From: Bigelowiella natans CCMP2755
Lineage: Eukaryota > Cercozoa > Chlorarachniophyceae
DNA: 41,525 nucleotides
Direction: 5' to 3'
Assembly (NCBI GenBank): GCA_000320545.1
Contig: ADNK01001404.1
Coordinates: 1 to 41,525 of the forward strand
In this document: positions 10,805 through 23,268 of the stretch, piece by piece
How positions within the stretch are numbered: position 1 is the first letter of the stretch
Layout of the letters: each line of letters opens with the position of its first letter
Notes under the pieces: model-generated
What the model was told of the DNA's origin: nothing
What the model saw: the letters and a program-made list of their open reading frames with translations, nothing else
Databases searched by the model: none
Program-made: the position numbers and the translations under genes

Positions 10805-12812
10805 TCATTTGGCGATAAAGCCATCTACTTTGGACATATCTTTTGAGGTTTCTCCAATGTTTTGAGCCTTCCCCGTAGCATCGCGCGACTTACGAGCTTC
10901 AAATAACGATTTGTTTCCTTTCGGTGATAATGACTTCAATCTTATCTCGTGGGCGTCCTGTGGTCATACAAAATCATAAAACCACGAAACGACGACAAAG
11001 AGGGGCCGAGCGAATTCAAGAAATAGAATATACTACTGCTATGTTCATTGTGGCCTCACTAAAGTATGGGCATCTTGCCGTGCTAATGGGTGACTAACCG
11101 TTGCATTTTCTTCGTTACCCTCCAATGCCCCTGGTAGGATTCCACCACCATTGCCGATGTCTATTTGACGTGCTCGTAGAGAAGCAAGATTCATCTCGGC
11201 AGCATTGAGCTGCTTGTATATGACACGCAGAGCTCTCACAAGCTGCGAAACGGAAGTCATTATGGAAGCCTCCTGCATGCAGAGAAATACATATCGTTAA
11301 TTCAGAGAGACATGTGCACCTGCTTTAAAGAGGGAAGAAGCACAACGTCCTCCCCTTCCAAAACCTCGTAATCAACTCTCACCACGCCTCATCAAGCATT
11401 TCTCCCCAGAAACAAATCTCGCGACTACTCCTATATCTGCTATAGTTCCATTAGTCACATCACCGTCGCCTCCACCACCGCCCCTTTTCAGCAAACTACT
11501 AATACTTACTCTAGGAGTGAAACGGGGCTCGGTCTTGGACCATGGCTCGAGCATCAACGAATTCTCATCAAACACATACATGCTTTTGCCCTCTCCATGC
11601 TTGCCGTCTTCCTTCTTCTCTGGGTCGATATTGACTACGACTTGATGCAGCTGCCTCTCCATTTGATCGACGGGAGCAGGCTGCTTGGTCCCCCCGATTG
11701 GGTTGGAGATGACACCCTCATTCCACTTACCGCATGCAAAAACCCATACCTTGCTGCCAAATTTGAGCGATTTGATATTTTTACTTTTGTTGCTAACGCC
11801 CTCGCTATCCTTTGCCTTACCGAACATAATCTCGCTTCTTATGCTCTCTGGAGACATCAAGTCACTGTCTTTAGACAGAACCGTAGCTTCAGCCACCGCG
11901 GCGATGGCCGCTTTATCTGTGCACAACGCCGAGACTAGAGAGTCGAGCCTCTCTAGCGTCATCGGAAAGAGAGGTGTCACGCTCCTCTCCTTCTCCTCCT
12001 CCACATCCCCAGTTGCATCCAGAATTTCAGATAAAGAGTTCGCACGCTTGTTATGAACCCTAAAACTATTGCTGGGGGAGAGAACGGTTTGCAATGCCTC
12101 CCGCGCACGCTCGAGTGCGGCTGTTGTCTCGCGGTTTTCGGCCAGGGCTTTATCGAGTGCCTCCTTGCTCTTCCGTGCCTCAGAGTATCCATCCTTGCGC
12201 ACTTCAGCCAGGCCTTTGAGTTTGTCGCGGGCATCGAGGTACAAGTGCATAATGACACTCAGATCACGCTCAGCTTCAGCCTCGCTGATCTTCTTTTGCG
12301 AACCATTACTGCCGTTGTTGTCCTTAGATTCACTTCCTCCCACCCCCCCGCCCTCGTTTTTGGCAGCTGTGAGGTTAGCAAGTCGACGGGCAAGTGCATC
12401 AGTCTCGAAGTTGCGGCGCTCCTCGGTGGCCTTTTGCGCGCGGTTCATTAGCTCGAGGTCCTCGCGCGCGGTAGCGATTTCGTTGAGTAGGGTCGATTCT
12501 CGTTTCTTGGAATTCTCGAGTTCTCGCTGAAGTTCTGCTAGAGAGGAAGACTCAGACAGCGAAATGGACGATTGGGATGCTGACTTCCCTTTTTCCTCTT
12601 GCTGCTGTAGACCCTTGTTCCCTGCAGCTTCAATCTGCTTTTGATTACTCGTTGATTCATCCTCCTTCCCTTGCTGCTGCTTTAGTTTATCACTTAGCGA
12701 GGCCTTTAGCGCTGCAAGAGCTTCCCCACGCTCCTTTGAGGTATTTCTTTCATGCTCTAGCTCAGCAGTCAAACGAGCCACCTGCTGCTTCAGCCTGTGT
12801 ATGTATATGCGA

Positions 12813-12843
<31 letters not shown>

Positions 12844-13887
12844 GATCGGATGAATCTTCAACTATACTATTTGTAGCCATATCGTAGTAAATACGCTATC
12901 TGAAGCACCCATTTTGCTGCTCCTCATGCTGGCAAGCTTGCTCTGAGAGCTTTGCATTGTGCATGGATTCCCTCAACTCCTTCTCGGCGACATGCTTTGA
13001 TGCCATCTGCTCCAGCCCGGCTTCATGCTGTGCCTCGAGACTCTTCACTTTCAGCTCATGCGCTGCCTTGAGGTTCTCCACCGCACTAAGATGTCCTGCG
13101 AGTTGTTCTCTGTGGTCGCTGAGCGCACGCTCAGCTTGTTCCCTGGTCTTCTCAAGCTCGCGTGCATGTTCTCTCTGCGCTTCGGTTAGCGCTTTCGAGT
13201 GCTCTTCAACTTTTAGCTTGAGCTCGGCTGCATGATTTTCTTCCTTCACAGCGAGCGCAGCCTTGCTCTCCTCGACCATGGTCACATGAGTTTGCAGCGC
13301 TTTGGCGTGAGACTCTTCTTTGACGATCAGCGCGTTCTCGTGGGTCTCTAACGCGTCTCGAAGCTTCTGCGTGAGCTGCTCGCTCTTAATCTGATTAGCA
13401 GCTTCAACGCGTTTCAGCTCCTCCTCGTGCGCGCTAGATAGTCTCTTCAATGCGCGAGTGAGCGACTCCTGCTGCTCAGCGGTGGTGCGGCCGGTTACTT
13501 CGGCGGCTGCAGATTGAAGCTTAGCGAGATTCTCGGCATTCTCACGACGACTGGACTCCAGAGCGGCCTTATGCTCTGCCTCCCGTCGTTGGGTTTCGGC
13601 TGCATGGGCGCGTTTGAGTTCCTCTAGAAGCCTCTTGTACTGATTAAGCGTTTGTTTCTGCGATGTTTCAATAGACTGGACCTACATGGCAATGGGGAAG
13701 GTGGGAGGGAACCATCATTAGGAGCGGAATACATGCCCCAGTGAGGTGTGGGATGAGAGACAAGAGCAGGACGAAACACTGTCAGATGACAGTGTGGGGC
13801 GAGCAGAGTTCGGGAGGATGAAGATGGGACGTCTCCGAACATGGTACAAATCAATCTATTCACTTAAGTCTCATTCATTCGTTCTTC

Positions 13888-13919
<32 letters not shown>

Positions 13920-13946
13920 CGCCACAACAACTTTCGACTTAAGACA

Positions 13947-13991
<45 letters not shown>

Positions 13992-16098
13992 ATATGATTC
14001 AAACGGTTTGTCTACAGTTTCGACTTCCGAATGTGAGTGTGGTTGTCATGCACAATGAGCTCATCTACCTCCTTCTCTCGCAGCATATCTGCGGTGTCTT
14101 GAATCTTCCTTGCTTCCACCTCACCGACTTTCGCTGCTCCGCACGGCCCTGCTCGAAATGAGCCTTTTCCGCGTCCTTAAGCTCTTGTGCATGCCGGCGT
14201 CGGATGCTGCGCAGCATTTCGTCATGGGTAGCCTTGAGAGTGTCGATCACTCGCTTTTCCTCCGACGCCTGCAGCCGTGCTGCCTCCTCTAACAGTTGCC
14301 TCTCGGCGCGCACCGCCTCCTTGAGCCGTTTCTCGCTAGCCTCTAGAGCAGCAGCATGCGCACGCTCAGCCGTCTCCAACTGCTCTGTGTGCTCTCTTTC
14401 GACGTCAATGAGCTTCCGTCGATGTTCTATCTGCGTGGCCTCTCGTGCTGCGGCCGATGTTACTGCGAGTTCCTCAAGTGCTGCCTTCTGCTCTGCCTTG
14501 GCGTGTGCCGAAAGCTTCTCCAGGGCGTCAGCATGAGCCTTCTCGGCCCGTTGTAAGCTTGCCTTGTGCTCCGCAGCTTCATCCCTTCGCGCCTCAGCTA
14601 TCTGCTCGCGCCCTCTTTCCGCCAATGCGACCCTGGCCTCGAGTTTCTCGCGTAAATTGTCATGCTCTGCGCGGAGCTCAGCAACCTCTGCGGTGTGTTT
14701 TTCCTCAGCTGCGCGCATAGCACTTTTTACCTGGGCCTTGGCACGCTCCTCTGACGCTTGCAAGCGCCCCTCGAATTGAGATGCGAGTTCTTCGATCGTG
14801 CGACTATGCCTGGTGAAGAGTTGTGAGCATGTGAAGAGGGGAGGGGTGAGGAAGATTTTCAAAAGGAGGGGGGAGGAAGGGAGTAGGAAGACATGTGGCA
14901 CATGTGCATGCATGTGGTGGAAAAGAAAATTTCAATCTTCGGATCGACGCACAAATTTCACACCCAGTCTTAAGCCGCGCAATCTCCGCGGTGTGTGCCG
15001 CAGCGGCAGCCTCCAGTTCGTGAGCAAACACCTTCTTCATCTCACTACGGACATCTGCAACCGCCTGCATTCGTTCCTCTGAGGCCTCCAGCCGACTCTC
15101 GCGAAGAATCTTCACGTGCTTCTTTTTCTCTTCCTCGAGCTCTTTGTACAAGGCCTCACGTTGCGTGTCGCTAGATTTGCGGCGTGCCTCGAGTTGCTTC
15201 CTATGCAGCGCGTGCAATGCATCGACTCGCCCGTTGAAATCGTCCTCCACCTTGCTCTCCGCGACCTGACATGATGATGGTGATGATGATGTGATGTGGA
15301 TGTGGATGACTTGTATGAAGACGATGCGCAGGATCATGGGCTTGGCGCTCTGCTACTACAAGCACTACCCTGTGGAGATTGCGACTCTCTTTCAAGGCTT
15401 CTTCGTGCAACTCCTCAAGCTCCAAGCGCTCTTTTTCGAGTCTTCGAATCTGGTTGTATTGCAACACAAAGGTCACTACATGCCTCGCCTTCCCTCCCTC
15501 CTCCCGCTTTTTCTTTCGTTATTCTTTCGTCTATCTGGTACTGGTGCTTAAGCTGTGGTGGTAGAAATTAGCAGTAGTAGTAGTAGTAGTAGCAGTAATA
15601 GTAGTAGCTGTAGTAGCTCACTGACAACCTGCTTGCGATGCTGCTCCTCCCTTTCCTTCTCCAGAGCAGCATACTCAGCTGCTTGTTTCCTCCTCGCCTC
15701 GCGTGCCTCCTTCGCGTCCTTCTCTCGACGAGTCTCTTCCTCCTCCACGGCTCGTCGTGCTGCGTCGCGCTCTTTACTTATTGCAAGGAGCTTCGCATCG
15801 AATGTTGCCTTCTGATCAATAAGCCGGGCCTCCGCCTCTAGCTGCAACTGTTGTTCCGCGTCTCGGTGTGCTTTCTCAAGTTTTTTTACTTCTTCGTCAA
15901 GTTTTCTACGCACAGAGCGTAGATGGTTGCTATGGCTCTCGCGCACCGTTTGGAGCTCTTTCGTGTGATCGTTGCGGATAAGCGAGAGCTCGGATGTCAG
16001 CTTGCCGCGCGCCTCGGCCTCCTGTGCCTCTACCTGTGCCAATTCGGCCTCGTGCTTCCGACGAGCAGTCTTCAGGGCCGCTATATTGTGAATGGGTG

Positions 16099-16139
<41 letters not shown>

Positions 16140-16144
16140 CTTAT

Positions 16145-16199
<55 letters not shown>

Positions 16200-18075
16200 A
16201 TTCTATCTAGCGAAAGGCAACAATTATTCGACCTTCTCTGTCGGCGATGAGCTTCTCTTCGGCCTCTGCGCGCACTCGCCGTAGTTCGTTGTTCTCCTCA
16301 GCGTGCTTTTTCCTCTCCACCCGGATCATTTCCCTCAGGCTCTCCTCCCTCACCCTCCCCTCCTCCACGACACGTGCAACCTCGCTCTTCGTTGTCGCAG
16401 CCAGGGCTTCTATCTGCTTCTCGTAGAGGACCATAAGATCCTTCTTCTCACCAGCATGCTTTCGCCGCATTGCATCCTCGCGAACATTGTTCGAATCAAC
16501 AAGAGAGACCGTCGCACGCTCGTGCTTCGCCTGCAACCCGCGCTGTTGAGCGTCTGCACGCTCTTCCACATCCGCCAGCTTGCGAGACAACTGCCGCAGA
16601 GCGCTCTTATGCTCGTCGTCACGCAGGGCGGAGAGGTCATCAGCAGCCTGGGAAAAAGAGAAGAAGCGGGGTCACATGGTTAGGTACATGGCGATTAACA
16701 TATACGTGTAGGTGAGTATATATCGCTTTCAATCTATCATGACTCTCTATTCTCGAAATTACATCTTAGTACATCCCCCATTATCATCGTATTAAATTAG
16801 GGAGATCAATACTATTATCATGACAACCCGTTTCTGCCTGGACAGGGAGTTGGCATGCTCGACTTTCAAGGCCTCAATCTCCCTCTTCATCTCAGCCATC
16901 TCTCTCGCCCGCGTTTTCCTTCAGATCAGCCTTCTCCCGATTATGGGCGGTGGAGATCTGTACCAGTTTGGCCTCAAAATCGGCCTGAGTCCGGTGCATT
17001 TCCACCTCAAGCATCCTTCGCTCCTCATTTCTGATGGACTCTGCTGCTGCGAGCTGGGAGGCATGGCGACGGTGTAGCTCTGCTACTTCGCGCCTGGCGT
17101 TAGCCTCTAGAGTGCGCTCCGATGCCTGGCGGGCAAGCAGTGCCGACTTTACCTCCTCGTCGTGGATACGGCGAATCTCCCTCATTGTTCCCTGTGCGTC
17201 TGCTTTAATGCGATCACGCTGCTGCGCCACTAGCGCACGCTCGCTTTCTAGGTCTTTCACCCGTCTGCGAGCCTCATTAAGAGCTGTATCATAACACCGC
17301 AACTTGACCCTCAAGCTGTCCGAAGCGTTCTTGAGCTGGAAGATGATCTCACGCGTGCCACCCCCCCTCCGATTGCGCTCGCGCGACCAAGAGAGCAGGG
17401 TCTCCTCCGCCGCGGTCACAAGCTCACGAGCTCGTTCCATGTGTGCGTTGGAGAGCTCCTCTTGCTTGGCCGTCAGGGAAGCCGAGAATCGGAACGTCTT
17501 GAGAGAGTCGCGGGCCATCGCCAGACGATTTCGTAGAACGCCAAGCCTTGCCATTGCCTAAAGAATGGGAGGGGAAGGAGCATAGATAAGGAGGCAAATT
17601 CACTCAGCCACGTCGTTAATCTGGCAGAAAATGGTAGTGTTGGTGATGAATGTAATCGCTGACAACGTAGCTATCCTAACTGCGACAGTAATCTTTAGAA
17701 TTTTGGAGACTCTTTGCTGCTGCTGTGTGATGATGATAGGTGGGACCTGCAATTGCTCTTTTCCATTGAGCTCATCATTTTCCATGGCTTCCTCGAATTG
17801 CCCTTTCAGCTTTCTCAGAGCAATCTCCGCACGTTTTTTCTTGGACTCGGCTGCATCACGAGCGATTGATGCCTTCTTGTTCTCCTTGCAAGCAATCTCT
17901 TGTTGATCCGCAGCCTGGTGAGATATCTCCTTTACTGCATTTAAATGCCGCAGCATGATCTTCACTGGCTGCAGGGCCTGCATCAGAGCGTATGTTTTCC
18001 CAATGAATCGTTTTGGCAAGATGGTAACGGTTGGTGGAAATATAGAATTTAGGGAGGGGAGAGTGTGTGTAATAG

Positions 18076-18118
<43 letters not shown>

Positions 18119-18450
18119 GATAAGAATATGATTACAGACATGAGAATATGATTACAGACATGAGAATGCTGCTAAAATGCTTCTAAATTCAACTCACTCT
18201 GACCTGCGTTTCAGCTTTTGACCCTAATTTTTGTTCCGTTTTTCGTCGTCGCAACACAGCTGCCTGCGCACGCACCTTGTCGTGCAGCTGTCCTGCAAGC
18301 GCTTGGGAAATCTGCAATGCGTCTCGCAGCGCTACACGTTCGCGAGAATGTGCTGTCGTCATGTGAGACCGAACACGTTCGCCCTCCTAAGATGTTGCAG
18401 TAGATTCTCTGAAGATGGAGATTTTGTAGAGGAGAGGGGAGGAGGGGGAG

Positions 18451-18490
<40 letters not shown>

Positions 18491-19211
18491 TGTAAAAATC
18501 ACAGGATTGCTTGTGCTTACCTTCGTCTTGGCCTCTTTCGCCTCTGCAAGCTGCTTCCGCAACACAGAAACAGCTCTCTCCAAACGGCGGACTTTCAACT
18601 GCGTCACTGCCTTTCCTGCCATCGTCACTGAAAAGAGAGGGAAATGGACGAGCAAGAACAAGAACAGGAACGAGAACAAGGTGAGGAAAAAAAACGATGA
18701 GCAATTAGGTAGGCGCAGTGTAATAACTGAGCACATCCCACGGGTCTTGTTCGGTCTTTTAGTTAACTTAATGTTTTTTCACTGAACTATTAGTGATGTT
18801 ATCATCATCCTACTTATGTTACCATCCGAGGAGGTGGCTCGACCGTTAGTAGATGAACGTTTGGAGGTCGTCAGGTAGTAGCTGCTATCAGAAATTCTGC
18901 TACTGCTACTATGATCCGAGACTCTCCTTTTTCGCTTCTCTTTCTCATCGCTGAGAGCTTGCTTCGCGGCGTGGTGCTGCTCTTTTGCCTCGTCGAGCTC
19001 TTTTCTGCACCGGGTGTGCGCAGAACGCTCGCTCGCCAGCCTTTCCTCGAGAGAATTCTTTTCTGCACGCGAGGCACGAAGGGCGCGGCTAGTCCACTCG
19101 AAGCGTGACTGAAGAGTCATGATCGCTTGCTCCTGTGTGTTGTGTGCCATACGAGTTTGCAAAGAGGGTGAAGGAGGAAAAAAAAAGAGGAGAGAGGGAG
19201 AAAAGCGATGC

Positions 19212-19259
<48 letters not shown>

Positions 19260-19613
19260 GTGAAACCTTTCTTTCTCTTATTTTTTTCCAACAGGGAATC
19301 AAAGACTTTCTCTCAATTTCTCTTCGTTCACATGCTGCACAAAGCCGCGCATCGCCTTCAGTTTTCGATACCTTTGCAATCTGGGAATCAGCCACAGTTG
19401 AAGCTGGAGGGTAAAAGATATCGTCGGCAACGTTCTTCTTAAGGGAGCTGGAAGGATTGATTTTATTGGTGCTTTTGGTCCCGCTGCTACTGTTACTATG
19501 TACTAGTCCTCCTTGCGCTATTTGACTCCCGTCTTCCCCTCCAGAAGTCGGTGGCCGTGGAATCGCAGGCGCGCCCTTGTGTTCGCTTTGAGGGACGGTC
19601 TCGGGCTTGGAAA

Positions 19614-19660
<47 letters not shown>

Positions 19661-19818
19661 GATAATGTAAATGGATTTTTTTTGAAGATGCAGGACGAGC
19701 TGCCTGCTTCGGCAGGCGAAAAGGCAATTTCAGTCGCGACAAAATAATTTAGACCTATGTTCACCTTTCTCTGCGGCGTCGTATATGTCGATCCCTTGAG
19801 GGATTTCGTATTTGTCAT
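10805..19818 (-). CDS. Giant coiled-coil protein with C-terminal Tudor/SH3-like patch; two frame breaks
   Basis: Seventeen exons: 19765-19818, 19267-19605, 18823-19132, 18521-18627, 18198-18386, 17747-17977, 16828-17557, 16233-16647, 15629-16080, 15369-15449, 14964-15265, 14069-14809, 12909-13681, 11510-12794, 11320-11364, 11060-11272 and 10805-10957. They total about 2,190 codons. The start is MTNTKSLKGSTYTTPQRK. Exon 2 is Ser/Pro-rich with a Cys cluster (LCAACERREIERK). Most of the rest is Ala/Glu/Arg/Lys heptad repeat, as in rootlet, golgin or centrosomal scaffolds. Exon 14 holds a beta-rich patch (FGSKVWVFACGKWNEGVISN ... MYVFDENSLMLEPW) that resembles a Tudor/SH3-like fold. The C-terminus is basic and Ser/Lys-rich, ending KVDGFIAK. 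Exon 7 has one base too many and exon 12 one too few for a continuous frame (see findings). The flanking frames are clearly coding, so this reads as one gene. I do not recognise an orthologue; a structural scaffold role is inference. Confidence 0.75.
13889..13990. repeat. (GCA)n and (TA)n microsatellites in intron
   Basis: CAG/GCA repeats (13889-13916) and a perfect TA tract (about 13953-13988) lie in the intron between exons 12 and 13 of the giant coiled-coil gene. Confidence 0.9.
16104..16198. repeat. (GT)n followed by (GA)n in intron
   Basis: GT run about 16104-16136, then GA run about 16148-16197, between exons 8 and 9 of the giant coiled-coil gene. On the sense strand these read TC then CA. 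Confidence 0.95.
18078..18163. repeat. (GA)n plus 20-bp tandem duplication in intron
   Basis: A GA run (18078-18115) is followed by two exact head-to-tail copies of GAATATGATTACAGACATGA (18124-18143 and 18144-18163). Both lie in the intron between exons 5 and 6 of the giant coiled-coil gene. Confidence 0.9.
19219..19658. repeat. (GT)n and (TA)n microsatellites in introns
   Basis: A GT run at about 19219-19259 lies in the intron between exons 2 and 3 of the giant coiled-coil gene. A TA run at about 19616-19657 lies in the intron between exons 1 and 2. Confidence 0.9.
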
Positions 19819-20138
19819 GCGGTCAAATACGCGGACGACAAGTTCTGCAGGCCTGGATATTATAATGATGATACTGGTAAGTATGGTGATGATGTAGGCT
19901 ATGTTTTAAGAAGCCACGAAGACCTTTACCAAACGTTTAAAGGATGGATAACGCGAACACGTTATATAAAGAGTATATTATCATGCGATTCATAATCGGT
20001 CCATTTCACAGTGAAGAAAATTCAATGTCGCCCCAATGCTCAAATTTTGAAAAACTCCTAGAGATGGGAGAGGAGCAACGAATCGGGGAGGCGTGAAATA
20101 TCCACTATTTTGCATTTCCACAAGGGACAGTTGTGCTC

Positions 20139-20552
20139 TCACGTTATGTCCTCTTCGGACTCCTTACGGAGACTCGCATTCATTTTTGCTGCGTCTTCTT
20201 GGGATATAGAAGGATCCAACTTTAATCTGCGTACAGTCCAATGAAAATAGTAAGAAAATTATGAGTCATGATGAGGAAGGTAGTGCAGCGGTCGACACCA
20301 AAATGGGGAAAGAGTCGCTGTTTTCATATAGATAAAGACGGTCGTGAGGAATAGTGACGATCATGTTGCAATGTTATGAGATTCAACGGACGGCATCTAG
20401 GTGTGTCTAGGTCATCATCACATGAGCGATTTGAGATCCTCGTCGTTGAATGCGGTAGCCGTCGAGTGGGTACCAACCAATTGTTTTCCCCCTATTGATT
20501 TCCGAGGTTGCTGATGGTCTGAGGCGTTTTGTACCCCCTTTTCACCATCCAT
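20139..20552 (-). CDS. Small 72-residue hydrophilic protein
   Basis: Two exons, 20422-20552 and 20139-20226, join in phase 2 through a GTGATG donor and a TACGCAG acceptor. The ATG at 20552 opens MDGEKGVQNASDH. The exon junction falls in ...FNDEDLKSLI/LKLDPSISQEDAAK, which suggests an acidic amphipathic helix. The end is ESEEDIT followed by TGA. No signal peptide, membrane segment or cysteine motif is seen. It lies just upstream of the giant coiled-coil gene on the same strand. I do not recognise it. Each exon alone is too short to stand out; the phase match and sensible amino-acid content are the evidence. Confidence 0.5.
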
Positions 20553-21567
20553 TGTGACTAACAGCGATGAGCTCACTTGTGAGTTCTAGTTGCGCAGCTC
20601 CAGCATCTCTTCGCGTTTGGAGAGAACCGGAAGGATTCGTGTAAAACTATTGGACGCGGGCGAGGGGTTGCTCGCGAGCGCTAGATGATTCTAAAGGCAC
20701 TTACTCCCCCACCCTCGCTTAGCGTACTTGTTCTCTCAAATCAACCTCGAGTAACCAGACCACAGCTACGCTGTAGAGAGCAGTAGATCTATGAGTTGGA
20801 TTTCCCTACGAACCGGCAAGCATGAATGGAAGACGGAGACTGAAAACAGCCTGTGTTTTCCAATAAATATCTTGCATTAGAGCGAAACTTTGGTAGCGCC
20901 TTGTTGATGAACAGTCTGGACCCCAATTAAAGCTACTGGGAAACAGTACCAAAACCCAAGCGAAATACTCAGCGCGACATGGAGGATGCGGCATCTCAGC
21001 GTCCTCTCAGCGTGGTTCTCATCTCCTTCCAATCCAGGAAAAAATATCAAGGATGTTTGCCGGTGATTGAGATCCTAGCTACCCACTCGCGCTCTGCTTA
21101 TGAAAAATTTGTGTTGCTTCGAGACACGAATAGACTGTTTTCTCCACTGAAAATATCTAAGATTCTCACGTTTCTATAAATCATATTTAGACTAAAAATA
21201 ATCGAGATGATATCGTCTCGTTCTTTTCACAAGTATTTCTACGCAGTCTCCACAAATAAGAGCTTTCGCACAGCTTTCGCACGACCCTGCGCCCCCCCCC
21301 TCCTTCAACCCCGACGAAGGTTCTGCATTGATGAGTTTGGTCTTTCGGATTCATGATTGTGTGATATGCTCTTGATCGATTCCTGGAGAACGATACGATC
21401 CATGATGAAAGCTACGGAGATGTTCGTAGATGATGAACGTGTGGGGGGGGTATCTTTTCTGTGTGCGGACGCTGCGTTATCAGCACGACGGTATATGCTC
21501 AAATTTCCCGACTAAAATTGTAGGGGCTGCCGAGAGCGGCGTGAAAACGCCAGAGAAGACATAGATA
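20553..21567. other. Divergent intergenic region
   Basis: This spacer lies between the starts of the small minus-strand gene and the plus-strand membrane-protein gene, so it should hold both promoters. A short upstream ORF (MLELRN) precedes the minus-strand ATG. I see no convincing exon, repeat or structured element beyond a short C run near 21291. Confidence 0.5.
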
Positions 21568-21779
21568 ATGCAGAAGAAGGTTGTATCTCGGAAATCCGTG
21601 GCACAGATTGGCCCTGATCGAGGAGGAGCTAACGGGTCTCACAACATCACGATGATGTCTAGCATTGGGGGTATTGCAGCGATACTAATAATATTCAATC
21701 ACTAATCAAGCGAATACTGTGGGCGGGGGCGGCAGGGATGGTTCAGCACCAACGTGTATCAACCACCTGTCTTCATCAC

Positions 21780-21810
<31 letters not shown>

Positions 21811-22777
21811 GTCATCATCTTATATCGTAAAAAAGGTAATGGACAAGACGGTAGCAAAGGAGTTGGGGGAGGAGGGGGCGCTGTTTCTAGTCGCGATGAT
21901 CAGCATCATCAACGCGGTGGCGACATAGATGACCACGACGACCACGATCCGAACCAGAAGAAAACGAGGGGGATATGCAGCTTGTTCTCCCTGCAATGGG
22001 TACTTAAAATCACGGGAAATCATTAGTTGGAGAAAAACCACAGGATGTCGCTGAATAAAACTATACTATAAGGGCTTAATCTCGATTTACATACGAAGAG
22101 CATCTTACTGTGTTCTTCTTCTTGTTCCGTTTTCTAAAATTACTCAAGGCGAAGTCGATATTCAGAAGCCATCCGATACCATGCATTATAGGTTGCAAAT
22201 TAGTACTTATAATTTATACTAGCAGGGTCATCCCTTCTTCTTCTTCTTCTTCTTCTTCTTCTTCTTCTTCTTCTTCTTCTTCTTCTTCTTCTTCTTCTCT
22301 TCTTCTTTTTTTCTTATTATACAATTGATTCCACACATTTTTATAGCTGATACTGATGCTGTTGGGGGTTATCCACGTACAATTGCTGCAACCTTCACAA
22401 TCTTACTATTTGTCTTTTTACCTGTCAGCGATGTTCTTCGTTTTCGTGATCGTGTTGGCGTCGATCTATCTATTCCTCGAACAGGAGTACAAGACAATCA
22501 CTGTGCAAAAGAAGCGAGCAGAAATGAAGAAAGGTGCTTTGAGAAGAAGCATCTAACAGCAAAAAGAATGTCCCTCCCTCCCCACTCCCTCCGACTTTCA
22601 TTTTCGCACACAAATACTCACTAAAAGAAGTAGGGGAAGGAGAGTGGGGTACTCTTTTCTACACATTTATACACACATACTCTTTCTCCCTGACTGTGTG
22701 TCTGTGTGTATGCGCGTATGTGTGTATGTGTGTATGTGTGTGTGTGTGTGTTGTGTTCGTTGTGCAAAAAAGCTCAT

Positions 22778-22816
<39 letters not shown>

Positions 22817-23228
22817 ATCATCGATGGATGGATCGAACGACATAAAGCATGGTTCAAGAGCAACTTCAAGAATATTAACAAAATTAGCAAGTAATCCCTT
22901 CTCTTCCTCTATTTTCCCTTCGCTTCTTTACTAATATAACGACAAGTAACACATATATCTATCGTAATCTTACACTATATTTACGCACCCACATGTGTGT
23001 GTGTGTGTGTGTGTGTATGCGCGCGCGTGCGCGTTATAATATATTTTTACATTATGTGTATTCGTAGTTGCATTTGTTTATTGTATGTGTGGTCTTGTCG
23101 CCTATCCTTGTAGGGAAATTAAGAGTAAAATAGAGCAGGAACATCCTGAACTTGCAGAAAAGCAGAAGGTTACATTCATACAACAAGTATTCCTTAAAAG
23201 GATGCATAAACATAAATATATGCACACA

Positions 23229-23268
<40 letters not shown>

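Noticed and set aside
11364-11510. An apparent third frameshift near 11380 in the giant coiled-coil gene
   Set aside because: A strong GTAAGT donor at 11510 and an ACGAG acceptor at 11364 remove the stretch as an intron and restore phase exactly, so no lesion is needed.
20979-21179. 66-codon plus-strand ORF (MEDAASQRPLSVV...)
   Set aside because: No partner exon, no motif, and it sits in the divergent promoter region.
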